Shown here one piece after another: positions 17,118 to 25,261 of a DNA stretch of 42,813 nucleotides; position 1 is the first letter of the stretch; each line of letters begins with the position of its first letter. The stretch covers positions 1 to 42,813 of the forward strand of contig CACOXF010000007.1 in NCBI GenBank assembly GCA_902631125.1, written 5' to 3'. The DNA comes from an uncultured Bacteroidota bacterium. GTDB lineage: Bacteria; Bacteroidota; Bacteroidia; Flavobacteriales; Flavobacteriaceae. The translations under genes were made by a program, and so were the position numbers. The notes beneath the pieces are model-generated. The model did not search any database, was not told the origin of the DNA, and saw only the letters and a list, made by a program, of their open reading frames with translations.

Positions 17118-17978
17118 CTATGATTTGCTTATTGTTCGGTTGAGCACCAAGTCTAAGTAAAGGTTTACCTTCTTTTTTAAATCTTTGCGATGGGTGATAA
17201 AATCTAAAAACCCATGCTCCAAAACAAACTCACTGGTCTGAAAGCCTTCTGGCAAATCCTGCCCTGTTGTATCTTTTACCACTCGAGGTCCTGCAAAGCC
17301 AATCAAAGCGCCTGGTTCAGCGATGTTAATGTCGCCAAGCATCGCAAATGAGGCAGTGGTTCCACCAGTTGTTGGGTCTGTACACAAAGAGATGTATGGA
17401 ATTTTAGCATCAGCCAACTGCGCTAATTTTGCCGATGTTTTTGCCATTTGCATTAATGAAAGAGCTGCTTCCATCATCCTGGCACCACCAGATTTTGAAA
17501 TCACAAGGAGAGGAATTTTTTTCTGCAATGCATAGTCTGCAGCTCGATAAATTTTTTCTCCAACGACCGATCCCATCGATCCCCCAATAAAAGTAAAGTC
17601 CATACAGGCTACAACAAGCTGATTCCCGTTTGACTTGCCAACAGCAGTACGAACAGCGTCGTTTAGCTTTGTTTTTTTCTGTGCGCTCGATAGGCGATCC
17701 TTATATTTTTTGGAATCTTCAAAATTGAGTGGATCTTTTGAAAACATTTTTTTATTTATTTCTCTAAACTTGCCTTCATCAAAAAGAATGTCGAAGTAAA
17801 TCTGACTACCAACTCGAACGTGATAGCCATCTTCTGGCGAAACATAAAAATTTTCAGCCAGCTCTTCAGTGTCAATAATTTTTCCAGTAGGGGATTTATA
17901 CCAAAGACCCTGCGGCGTATCTTTTTTATCTTGGGTGCTTGTGCGTATCCCTTTTGTTGTTCGCTTAAACCAAGACAT
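17118..17978 (-). CDS. accD: Acetyl-CoA carboxylase carboxyltransferase beta subunit
   Basis: The protein of 286 residues has the carboxyltransferase core: [57 protein letters not shown] and [14 protein letters not shown]. With AccA it transfers carboxyl from biotin to acetyl-CoA, making malonyl-CoA for fatty acid synthesis. The N-terminal zinc ribbon has lost all four cysteines: where E. coli has C-x2-C and C-x2-C this protein reads KSPTGK and VSPEDGYH. From memory this is common in flavobacteria. The ATG at 17978 is preferred over 17996 because a canonical promoter ends at 17994, leaving the upstream ATG inside the -7 element. Confidence 0.96.
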   Translation of the reverse strand: MSWFKRTTKGIRTSTQDKKDTPQGLWYKSPTGKIIDTEELAENFYVSPEDGYHVRVGSQIYFDILFDEGKFREINKKMFSKDPLNFEDSKKYKDRLSSAQKKTKLNDAVRTAVGKSNGNQLVVACMDFTFIGGSMGSVVGEKIYRAADYALQKKIPLLVISKSGGARMMEAALSLMQMAKTSAKLAQLADAKIPYISLCTDPTTGGTTASFAMLGDINIAEPGALIGFAGPRVVKDTTGQDLPEGFQTSEFVLEHGFLDFITHRKDLKKKVNLYLDLVLNRTISKS

Positions 17979-17993
17979 ATGATTTATTTTAAT

Positions 17994-18023
17994 CAAATAT
18001 ATAAAACCAATTGATACTACAAA
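17994..18023 (-). promoter_or_regulatory. accD promoter (TTTG - 18 bases - TATATTTG)
   Basis: On the minus strand TTTG (18023-18020) is followed after 18 bases by TATATTTG (18001-17994), a full match to the Bacteroidota -33/-7 promoter. The -33 box overlaps the last codon of fba. Transcription should start near 17988, a few bases before the accD ATG at 17978, so accD can be expressed apart from fba with a very short leader. Confidence 0.65.
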
Positions 18024-19084
18024 GTGTTCACATTGTTCAAATCTTCGAAAGCCTGCTTGAGTCTTTCTACAAAGCTTTTTTCACCTTCTCTCAACCAAAC
18101 ACGAGGGTCATAGAACTTTTTGTTAGGCACATCATCTCCATCTGGATTTCCAATTTGTTGTTGAAGATAAGCGGATCTGCTTTCAATATAATCACGAACG
18201 CCACTCATAAATGCGTATTGCATGTCTGTGTCGATATTCATTTTGATTACTCCATATCCAATGGCTTCTCTGATTTCCTCTAAAGTCGATCCTGATCCAC
18301 CATGAAAAACAAAGTCGATGGTATTGTGCTCAACACCAAACTTTTCACAGACATATTCTTGAGAATTCTTTAGAATCTTTGGGGTTAGTTTCACATTACC
18401 GGGTTTATAAACGCCATGCACATTTCCAAATGCTGCTGCAACTGTAAACTGACTGCTTATCTTTGATAGCTCTTCAAATGCATAAGCAACTTCTTCTGGT
18501 TGGGTGTACAGTTTCGAGCTGTCGATGTCTGTGTTGTCAACACCATCTTCCTCACCACCAGTAACACCAAGTTCGATTTCAAGGGTCATCTCCATCGCAG
18601 ACATTCTCTTGAGGTATTCTTTACAGATTTCGATGTTTTCTTCCAATGGCTCTTCAGAAAGATCAATCATGTGTGAGCTGAACAGAGGCTTGCCTGTTTC
18701 TTCAAAATGCTTTTCGCTAGCGTCGAGCAAACCATCAATCCAGGGGAGTAATTTTTTGGCAGCGTGATCGGTATGTAGAATCACAACTGCGCCATATGCT
18801 CCTGCCAATTGATGAATATGTTTAGCTCCTGCAACTGCACCTGCGATGGCAGCTTGTTGGTTTTTGTTTGAAAATCCTTTACCAGCATTAAATTGTGCTC
18901 CTCCGTTGGAGAATTGAACAATGACAGGTGAGTTGAGAGCTGAAGCAGTTTCGAGAATACCATTGATCGAGTTTGATCCGATGACATTGACTGCTGGGAG
19001 TGCAAACTTTTTCTTTTTGGCTAATTGGAAAACTTCTTGTACTTGCTTGCCTGTAATGACTCCGGGCTGAATTGAATGGCTCAT
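18017..19084 (-). CDS. fbaA: Fructose-bisphosphate aldolase, class II
   Basis: The protein of 355 residues matches the long class II (FbaA) type. Landmarks are [35 protein letters not shown] with a zinc-binding histidine, [28 protein letters not shown] with a second histidine, [11 protein letters not shown] with a third, and [12 protein letters not shown]. It splits fructose 1,6-bisphosphate into two triose phosphates, or the reverse, in glycolysis and gluconeogenesis. A -7 element (TATTTTTG) is about 20 bases upstream, between tamL and this gene. Nothing is missing from the active site as far as can be read. Confidence 0.97.
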   Translation of the reverse strand: MSHSIQPGVITGKQVQEVFQLAKKKKFALPAVNVIGSNSINGILETASALNSPVIVQFSNGGAQFNAGKGFSNKNQQAAIAGAVAGAKHIHQLAGAYGAVVILHTDHAAKKLLPWIDGLLDASEKHFEETGKPLFSSHMIDLSEEPLEENIEICKEYLKRMSAMEMTLEIELGVTGGEEDGVDNTDIDSSKLYTQPEEVAYAFEELSKISSQFTVAAAFGNVHGVYKPGNVKLTPKILKNSQEYVCEKFGVEHNTIDFVFHGGSGSTLEEIREAIGYGVIKMNIDTDMQYAFMSGVRDYIESRSAYLQQQIGNPDGDDVPNKKFYDPRVWLREGEKSFVERLKQAFEDLNNVNTL

Positions 19085-19104
19085 TGGTAACTGTTTGAAA
19101 GTCG

Positions 19105-19112
19105 CAAAAATA
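19105..19112 (-). promoter_or_regulatory. Candidate -7 element for fbaA (TATTTTTG)
   Basis: This matches TAnnTTTG on the minus strand within the 44-base gap between the tamL stop and the fbaA start. A T-run lies about 19 bases upstream in place of a clear TTTG. The predicted leader is about 15 bases. Confidence 0.45.
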
Positions 19113-19128
19113 GGATAAAATTTTCCCT

Positions 19129-21648
19129 TTAAAAAGGATAATTTATACCGATTGTCAAGTTTGCCTTTTTTAGCTGCATGTCAGTCAGCCACCTCTTCGA
19201 TTTTTCCAATGCTGGATTGTGGGTTTTAAAGCCTGTGTCAAGTCGAAAAATAAACAGACCAAAATCATATCGTACACCAAAACCAGTGCCAATGGCTAGT
19301 TCGTTCAAATCACGAAAACCATCAAAGCGTTTCGAAGGGTCTGTAACATCGTCAAACAGATTCCAGATGTTTCCAGCGTCGGCGAAGAGTGCCCCTTTAA
19401 ATGAGCCAAAAAGGTCAAATCGATACTCAAAATTTAATGCAATTTTGAAATTGGCCTCGTTAAATTCATTTCCCGAAAAACTACTCCCAGGCCCCAATCG
19501 ATAGACTTCCCAAGCCCGATTGTCATTGGCACCACCCGAAAAATATGACTGGCTAAAGGGAATACTTCTGGCATTTCCCAAGGGCACTGCCAACGCCAAA
19601 AAACTACGAAATGCAAAGACAGAAGACGACCCAACGAGCCAATGCTGAATGTAGTCAAACTCCCCTTTTAGAAATTGGCTGTAGGGCAAATCAAAAAGAT
19701 AGTTTGTGTCATTAATTCTATTCAAATTGAGTGGCGACGCTAACATGTTGATCAGATTGCCGGCAGACTCAATTTTATAACGGATTTGATAAAAATTTTC
19801 ATCAAAAAAATTGTTTTGACTGTTTTTTAAAAAGCTAAAACTAGAGCCAATGATGAGGTTGTTTTGTGTCAAGCGCTTTCTTCTTTCCTCGATTCGCATG
19901 ACAGTGATATATGAGGGGTTTTCTCTATTAATTGGAGAACCATCAGACAGCACATAACTGATAAAACCAGTTGCTCCATCAGGAACTGTCAGATTATTAT
20001 TATTAAAAAAAGAAGAACTACCAGCTGTATTTTGAGCGATAGTATTCAGTTGTGAGTAGGTGTTGGTATAGATATTAAAATAGTTCTGGGTGTTTCGATT
20101 GTTGACAAGCGTCAAGTCCACCAATGAGAAGTCAATACGATTGTTGTTTTTCGTTTTCCACTTGTACTCAATGCCACCAGAATAGGTGAGTTTATCCAAT
20201 CCGATATTATTTTGCAGAGCTGCACCTAAGTTGAGAACAGAAGCTGGTTGAAGATTTTCAGGAATTAATCTGGCGATAAAATTTGGCATTAAAATTTTGG
20301 GAATTCGCAGCCTCATGTCTCCTCCAATTTCAGAAATGACTTCATCAGCCGAACGACCAATGGTTCCTCGAACACCAAACTCAAAATTTTCTGCTCCTCT
20401 GAATATATTGAGAACATTTAGACTGCTATTAAAGGCTATCCCTTGATCTTGAATGTTCGATTGGGTTAGGTCTAATCCAAACCCTAGTCCAAAGCGCTCT
20501 CTTGGCTCCAAAATAATCGATGTATTGAGGGCAGATTGTAATGAATCGGCATATGAGTAACGAATGCTAGGATATTCAAAAATCCCAAGTCGATTGAGTT
20601 CAGCAATTGTCTGGTTTCGATTGGCGTCGCTGTATTGATCACCAGCTCGTATTTGAATTGCTTTTGACAACACTTTTTTGTTAAAACGTTTCTTTTTCAA
20701 TCCAAAAAATCCAATGCTATCATAATAAGACTGTACCTCTGCTTTTTCCGCTGGGGTTATGTATACGTTTACAGAGCTGATTTGTGTTTGTTTGTAAGGT
20801 TCAAAAACAACGCCATTTGGTGTCGATTTTCTGAAATCATCGATTGTAATTTTTACTGGAAGCTGAAAGTCGGTGCTTGTTGTATCCCAGGCGATTTCAA
20901 AGCCAATCGAGTTGAGCTGAAAGTTATAGACTCCATTGTTTTTATAGTATGCATATAGTCGATTTCGCTCTTCTTCAAAATCCAAGGTATTGAACTGCTG
21001 TCCTTTTTTAAGATGCGATAGTTTTGCACTCGATTTAAAAAGTGAATCAATCACTGGGCTTTTGATGTCTGTTGATATGCTGTCGAGGTAATATGGAAGA
21101 CCTGTTTGGATATCATAGACCAAGTTGGCTGTTTGTCCTGTTGTGCTGGTTATCTCTTTTCTAACGTTTGTTTTTGCCTTAAAATATCCATTATTGGATA
21201 AGTAAGTGCTAATGTTGTCTGCATAATTAGTGTAGTACAAAGAGTCGATAAGTGAGGGTGGCTCGCCATTTCTCTTTTTCCAATTTTGCAGCTGTATTCG
21301 ATAAGACCGCATCTGATCAATCTGTTTTTGAGACCAAATCGCTTGCATTCGCATGCTACGTTTGGGGGTTTTCTGCAACCAATTATCAAAGTCTACTGCA
21401 GCGCTGTCATTTGCCGATTGGTAGAGTAACAATCGCATAGGAATGCCTAGAATTCTTTTGTTTGGTTGTTGCGGAACAAGTGCTTGAATAGAGTCGGCAA
21501 AGGTGCGATTTCCATTGTAATAAAATTGATTCTGATCCAACAACAAATCATTCTCGTCAAGAGACTTTGTGACCCGACAACCTGAAAGCATAGTGCCCAA
21601 GCAAAGGAATAATAGTATTTTTGTGGTATGTTGTTTAAGTACAAGCAT
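19129..21648 (-). CDS. tamL: BamA/TamA-family outer membrane lipoprotein (TamL-like)
   Basis: The protein has about 839 residues. It starts with a lipoprotein signal (LLFLCLGTMLSGC), then POTRA-like segments in roughly residues 40-380, and a C-terminal 16-strand barrel of the Omp85 type. Barrel signs are ERFGLGFGLDLTQSN, FSGGANDNRAWEVYRLGPG, a long run of alternating hydrophobic residues, and a final aromatic residue (GINYPF). Lipidated TamA relatives are characteristic of Bacteroidota, where they are called TamL and take part in outer membrane assembly. BamA itself is not lipidated. I chose ATG at 21648 rather than the TTG just before it. A canonical promoter sits directly upstream, so the mRNA may be nearly leaderless. 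No tamB-like gene is adjacent. Confidence 0.88.
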   Translation of the reverse strand: MLVLKQHTTKILLFLCLGTMLSGCRVTKSLDENDLLLDQNQFYYNGNRTFADSIQALVPQQPNKRILGIPMRLLLYQSANDSAAVDFDNWLQKTPKRSMRMQAIWSQKQIDQMRSYRIQLQNWKKRNGEPPSLIDSLYYTNYADNISTYLSNNGYFKAKTNVRKEITSTTGQTANLVYDIQTGLPYYLDSISTDIKSPVIDSLFKSSAKLSHLKKGQQFNTLDFEEERNRLYAYYKNNGVYNFQLNSIGFEIAWDTTSTDFQLPVKITIDDFRKSTPNGVVFEPYKQTQISSVNVYITPAEKAEVQSYYDSIGFFGLKKKRFNKKVLSKAIQIRAGDQYSDANRNQTIAELNRLGIFEYPSIRYSYADSLQSALNTSIILEPRERFGLGFGLDLTQSNIQDQGIAFNSSLNVLNIFRGAENFEFGVRGTIGRSADEVISEIGGDMRLRIPKILMPNFIARLIPENLQPASVLNLGAALQNNIGLDKLTYSGGIEYKWKTKNNNRIDFSLVDLTLVNNRNTQNYFNIYTNTYSQLNTIAQNTAGSSSFFNNNNLTVPDGATGFISYVLSDGSPINRENPSYITVMRIEERRKRLTQNNLIIGSSFSFLKNSQNNFFDENFYQIRYKIESAGNLINMLASPLNLNRINDTNYLFDLPYSQFLKGEFDYIQHWLVGSSSVFAFRSFLALAVPLGNARSIPFSQSYFSGGANDNRAWEVYRLGPGSSFSGNEFNEANFKIALNFEYRFDLFGSFKGALFADAGNIWNLFDDVTDPSKRFDGFRDLNELAIGTGFGVRYDFGLFIFRLDTGFKTHNPALEKSKRWLTDMQLKKANLTIGINYPF
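21616..21623 (+). promoter_or_regulatory. Candidate -7 element for the SpoU-type gene (TATTTTTG)
   Basis: This matches TAnnTTTG on the plus strand, about 50 bases before the ATG at 21674 and inside the 5' end of tamL. No good -33 box is seen. It would be the simplest promoter for the rRNA methyltransferase gene. Confidence 0.35.
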
Positions 21649-21655
21649 CAAAATT

Positions 21656-21685
21656 CAAAAATACGTCATTTGTATGGTTAGCAAA
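21656..21685 (-). promoter_or_regulatory. tamL promoter (TTTG - 18 bases - TATTTTTG)
   Basis: On the minus strand TTTG (21685-21682) and TATTTTTG (21663-21656) are 18 bases apart, a full match to the Bacteroidota promoter. The -33 box lies inside the coding start of the divergent methyltransferase gene. The expected start of transcription falls within a few bases of the tamL ATG at 21648, so little or no 5' leader is left. Confidence 0.65.
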
Positions 21686-22402
21686 AGCCAAATTAAACTC
21701 GTGCGTCAGTTGGGTCAAAAAAAATACAGAGACCAACATCAGTTATTTGTTGCAGAGGGACTTAAAGTGATTCGTGAATTTGTAGACGAAAAGTATCAAC
21801 TTCATCACCTTTATGCACTCGAAGAAAGACACTTTCCTTCTCAACATGTGTCTCTAGTCAACCAAGCCCAAATGAAAGCCATGAGCGATTTAAAGACGCC
21901 ATCAGATGCCTTGGCTGTGTTTGCCATGCCAAAAACCCAAACTTCTTCTCATTCAGATTTAGTCCTTGCTTTGGAGAGCATTCAAGACCCTGGAAATTTG
22001 GGTACGATCATTCGTCTTTGTGACTGGTTTGGTATTCAAAACATCATTTGTTCATTTGATACTGTTGACTGCTACAACCCAAAAGTCGTTCGCTCGACCA
22101 TGGGCTCTTTGGCACGTGTAAAGGTGTTTTACAAAGACCTCGAATCTTGGTTGATGGAGGTGAAAGATTGTCAAATTGTAGGAACCTCAATGACAGGACA
22201 ATCGATCTATAAACACAACTTTGATAAACCTACTATTTTGCTGATTGGAAATGAGGGTAGAGGCTTGTCAAAACAGCTTGCAGAACTCTCAAACAAAGCC
22301 CTTTCGATTCCTCGCTTTGGGGGTGCAGAAAGTCTAAATGCTGCCATGGCAACTGGTATTATTTTGGCAGAAGCGCGCCGACATACCTCTACTGAAAAAT
22401 AA
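21674..22402 (+). CDS. SpoU/TrmH-family RNA 2'-O-methyltransferase
   Basis: The protein of 242 residues has an N-terminal substrate-binding domain (KSQIKLVRQLGQKKYR, FVAEGLKVIREF) and the SPOUT catalytic domain with three classic motifs: NLGTIIRLCDWFG (motif 1), LLIGNEGRGLS (motif 2) and SLNAAMATGIILAEA (motif 3, the knot). It should methylate a ribose 2'-OH in rRNA or tRNA using SAM. The ATG at 21674 matches the family start; the open frame continues further upstream, but that part lies opposite tamL. The 3' end overlaps the convergent porT gene by 14 bases. The exact target nucleotide cannot be told. Confidence 0.9.
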   Translation: MVSKSQIKLVRQLGQKKYRDQHQLFVAEGLKVIREFVDEKYQLHHLYALEERHFPSQHVSLVNQAQMKAMSDLKTPSDALAVFAMPKTQTSSHSDLVLALESIQDPGNLGTIIRLCDWFGIQNIICSFDTVDCYNPKVVRSTMGSLARVKVFYKDLESWLMEVKDCQIVGTSMTGQSIYKHNFDKPTILLIGNEGRGLSKQLAELSNKALSIPRFGGAESLNAAMATGIILAEARRHTSTEK

Positions 22403-23075
22403 AATTAATAAAAACCCCTTGTGTTTTTAGAGAATCAATGGGGACTGTCCAGTCGTCGGGTACAATTTCATCATCCAAAGCAAAAATTCCTCGAATAGAT
22501 GGAGTTAAGCGAAAAAATGGCAAATAAAGTTCAACGCCTAGTCCAAGTTCAAGTGCGCTCATATTGGTTCGCAGACGAAATCGTCCACTGTCATTGTCTT
22601 CTCGACTTTTTTCGTTGCTCGATAGATTAAATGATGATGAAACCCCAGCGACTACAAATGGTCGTACATTGTGAATACGATTGGTTGAAAACTTGAACAC
22701 CAATGGCAGTCGTATATAAGTTGATTTAACCTCACGAAGTCGATTGTTTGGGTTGCGAACTTCTGGCCAAAATTCAGGAAATGTGACATCTCGTTGGGTT
22801 GTAAACATACCAGGTTCAAATCGTAAATTGATGTTGTTTATGATTCGCAAATCAGCAAAAAGCCCCACATTAAAGCCTACCTGTGGTTGAATTTCCAACT
22901 GACTTATATTTCGTGTATATTCGGATTTAAAATTCATTTGGTTTATGCCCAAATAATACCCAAATCGTAACAATAAATCATCATCTTTTTTGTGATACTC
23001 AGGTGTATCATTTCGTTGCCCCCAGCATATTAGAAATGGGGAGAGAAGAAAAAAAATAAATAAGTATTTACGCAT
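22389..23075 (-). CDS. porT: PorT family beta-barrel protein (type IX secretion)
   Basis: The protein of 228 residues has a cleavable signal (KYLFIFFLLSPFLICWGQ) and then alternating strands of a small outer-membrane barrel: LLRFGYYLGINQMNF, PQVGFNVGLFADLRI, YIRLPLVFKFS, RPFVVAGVSSSFNL, ALELGLGVELYLPFF and a final FINFIFQ. Placement directly downstream of ubiE is, from memory, the usual place of porT in flavobacteria. PorT is needed for the type IX secretion system and gliding motility, although its exact role is unclear. It overlaps ubiE by 8 bases. A generic porin-family barrel is the alternative reading. Confidence 0.8.
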   Translation of the reverse strand: MRKYLFIFFLLSPFLICWGQRNDTPEYHKKDDDLLLRFGYYLGINQMNFKSEYTRNISQLEIQPQVGFNVGLFADLRIINNINLRFEPGMFTTQRDVTFPEFWPEVRNPNNRLREVKSTYIRLPLVFKFSTNRIHNVRPFVVAGVSSSFNLSSNEKSREDNDSGRFRLRTNMSALELGLGVELYLPFFRLTPSIRGIFALDDEIVPDDWTVPIDSLKTQGVFINFIFQ

Positions 23076-23799
23076 CGATATGTTTTGTGGCTTTGTAAAT
23101 GGTTACTACACCAAATGTTTGGGGATGGTCCTCTACAGTTGAAAACCCAACTTTTTTGAGTTTATTGTTAAATGTTTCGCCATATGGAAAGGCAGCAGCA
23201 GAATCTGAAAGGTAAGTGTATGCATTTTTATCTGAAGAAAACAAGCGTCCAACCAAGGGTAGGAATAATGAACAATACAATTTATACCCAAAACGAAAAA
23301 ATTGTTTTTTTGGCACTGATGTTTCCAACACAAACAACTGTCCGCCTGGTTTGAGAATACGATAAATTTCAGAAAGCCCTTTGTTGAGATCACCAAAATT
23401 TCGCACACCAAAAGCCACTGTCACAGCATCGATAGATGCATCTGTTAGAGGCAAAGATTCTGCGTCTCCTACAACCATTTTTATTCGATGATCGAGTTTG
23501 TTTTGATTGACTTTTTGTATCCCGATTTCCAACATTTCAACAGCAATATCAATGCCAGTGATCGTCGCATCTGGTATCAATGTCAATGCAAGTGCTAAAT
23601 CACCTGTTCCTGTTGCAACGTCAACCACGTTCTTTGGTTTTTTTTGCGCTACCATAGCTACCAATTTCCGCCGCCAAGATTTATCGACTCCCATTGATAT
23701 CAATCGATTTAATGCATCGTAATTTTTAGCAATACCATCAAACATGCTAGTAACTTGCTCTTTTTTGGATGAGGATGAATCTTTATAGGGTTTGACCAT
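23068..23799 (-). CDS. ubiE: Demethylmenaquinone methyltransferase
   Basis: The protein of 243 residues begins MVKPYKDSSSSKKEQVTSMF and carries the UbiE/MenG signatures FDGIAKNYDALNRLISMGVD, the SAM motif VVDVATGTGDLALAL, AVTVAFGVRNFGDL and EIYRILKPGGQLFVLE. It performs the C-methylation that turns demethylmenaquinone into menaquinone, the quinone expected to receive electrons from the NQR complex encoded further on. The start at 23799 is preferred over an ATG 78 bases upstream because of family length and a -7 element at 23831-23824. porT overlaps its 3' end, so both are probably translated from one message. Confidence 0.95.
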   Translation of the reverse strand: MVKPYKDSSSSKKEQVTSMFDGIAKNYDALNRLISMGVDKSWRRKLVAMVAQKKPKNVVDVATGTGDLALALTLIPDATITGIDIAVEMLEIGIQKVNQNKLDHRIKMVVGDAESLPLTDASIDAVTVAFGVRNFGDLNKGLSEIYRILKPGGQLFVLETSVPKKQFFRFGYKLYCSLFLPLVGRLFSSDKNAYTYLSDSAAAFPYGETFNNKLKKVGFSTVEDHPQTFGVVTIYKATKHIDA

Positions 23800-23823
23800 C
23801 GTGTGGTTTTGTAGCAATTTGTG

Positions 23824-23831
23824 CAAAGATA
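23824..23831 (-). promoter_or_regulatory. Candidate -7 element for ubiE-porT (TATCTTTG)
   Basis: This matches TAnnTTTG on the minus strand about 24 bases before the ubiE ATG. It has no convincing -33 box. It supports the short ubiE start. Confidence 0.4.
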
Positions 23832-23878
23832 AGGCAATCAGAGTTTCATACATGTGCATCAAATCATTGCAAAACATC

Positions 23879-23886
23879 TATATTTG
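23879..23886 (+). promoter_or_regulatory. Candidate -7 element for trkA-trkH (TATATTTG)
   Basis: This matches TAnnTTTG on the plus strand, 23 bases before the trkA ATG at 23910. The -33 box is not clear. It is back to back with the ubiE element about 50 bases away. Confidence 0.45.
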
Positions 23887-23909
23887 TATTAGCAAACCAT
23901 GCGTTTTTC

Positions 23910-25259
23910 ATGAAAATTATTATTGCCGGCGCCAGTGATGTTGGGCTCCATCTTTCGAAATTATTGTCGTATGAATCCCAGGACATCACACTTATTGATA
24001 GTGTGAAAGAACACCTCAATTATGCCGAAACGCATCTTGATATCCGTACTATACAAGGAGACCCCTCAGCATTGACAATTCTTAAAAAGGCAGATGCTGG
24101 CAACTCGGATATGATGATTGCTGTAACTTCTACAGAAACCACAAACCTTATGTGCTGCTTACTGTCCAAACAATTAGGTTGTAAAAGGACCATTGCTCGT
24201 GTAACCAATATTGAGTTTGATAAATACAAAGTGGATGTTGATTTTAATTCTTTGGGAATTGATGAACTTATTTCACCTGAGGAGCTGGCAGTAAAAGAAA
24301 TTCAATTGTTGATCGACGAGTCTGCGTTCAACAATAGTTATGAGTTTGAAGAAGGTGCATTGACAATGATGGGTACGACTCTGCTGGAATCTGCTCCATT
24401 TGTTGGAAAATCAGTGAAAGAGGCAGCAGCCGTGTTTTCAGAGGTGCTTTTTATGCCAATTGCCATCAAGCGTGCAGGTACGCAAACCACCCTAATCCCT
24501 CGTGGTGACACACTGTTTGAAGTAGGTGATCAGGTCTATTTCACAAGTTCCAAATCAGGAATGGATTCACTAAACGAATTGGTGGGTTATACCAAACAAG
24601 AGGTCGAGAATGTAATGATTATAGGCGGTGGCCGTATTGGGAAAAAAACAGCAGAAGATTTGTGCCAAAAGGGTATGCGCGTCAAACTCGTTGAGTCTGA
24701 TAAAGAAAAAGCAATCAAGCTTTCTGGCGATCTACCCAACACGCTAGTGATTCATGGCGATGGGCGAAATGCTGAGCTTCTCGTTGAAGAAAACATTGGT
24801 GGGATGGATGTTTTTTTGGCCGTCACCGACGACTCAGAAACCAATATAATGTCTTGTCTGATGGCCAAATCAAATAAAGTATCTAAAATCATAGCACTGG
24901 TAGAGAATGTTGATTACTTCGAATTGACAAAGTCGATTGGCGTTGACACACTCATCAATAAGAAGTTGCTAACCGCAAATAGTATTTTTCGATATGTACG
25001 TAAGGGTAAGGTTGTTGATCTAGCCAAACTCAATAATATGGATGCCGAGCTCCTCGAGTTTGTTGTGAGTCAAGACTCAAAAGTTTTGGGTAAAAAAATC
25101 AAAGATTTAGATATTTCTCGCACAGCAACGATTGGTGGTGTGATAAGAGAAGGAGAGGGGATTATTGCCCTTGGAGATTTTGAAATTATGCCTGGCGACA
25201 GAATTCTCGTATGCTGTTTGCCAAAGTCCATTTCACGCATTGAGCGATTATTTCGATAG
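23910..25259 (+). CDS. trkA: Trk potassium uptake regulatory protein TrkA
   Basis: The protein of 449 residues has two RCK units, each with a nucleotide-binding Rossmann domain and a TrkA-C domain. The first starts KIIIAGASDVGLHLSKLL at residue 2 and includes SDMMIAVTSTETTNL. The second starts MIIGGGRIGKKTAEDL near residue 235 and includes DVFLAVTDDSETN. TrkA is the cytoplasmic ring that binds NAD(H) or ATP and gates the membrane subunit. trkH follows after 2 bases, so the two are co-expressed. The glycine-rich loop of the first unit (GASDVG) is slightly altered from GxGxxG, which is common in this family. Confidence 0.95.
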   Translation: MKIIIAGASDVGLHLSKLLSYESQDITLIDSVKEHLNYAETHLDIRTIQGDPSALTILKKADAGNSDMMIAVTSTETTNLMCCLLSKQLGCKRTIARVTNIEFDKYKVDVDFNSLGIDELISPEELAVKEIQLLIDESAFNNSYEFEEGALTMMGTTLLESAPFVGKSVKEAAAVFSEVLFMPIAIKRAGTQTTLIPRGDTLFEVGDQVYFTSSKSGMDSLNELVGYTKQEVENVMIIGGGRIGKKTAEDLCQKGMRVKLVESDKEKAIKLSGDLPNTLVIHGDGRNAELLVEENIGGMDVFLAVTDDSETNIMSCLMAKSNKVSKIIALVENVDYFELTKSIGVDTLINKKLLTANSIFRYVRKGKVVDLAKLNNMDAELLEFVVSQDSKVLGKKIKDLDISRTATIGGVIREGEGIIALGDFEIMPGDRILVCCLPKSISRIERLFR

Positions 25260-25261
25260 TA

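Noticed and set aside
18504-18767. Open frame on the plus strand inside fbaA
   Set aside because: It lies fully within a strongly conserved gene on the other strand and its translation shows no recognisable domain.
23899-23913. Four-codon frame ATG to TGA that overlaps the trkA start
   Set aside because: It could act as a tiny leader peptide, but a frame of this size is expected by chance and nothing else supports it.
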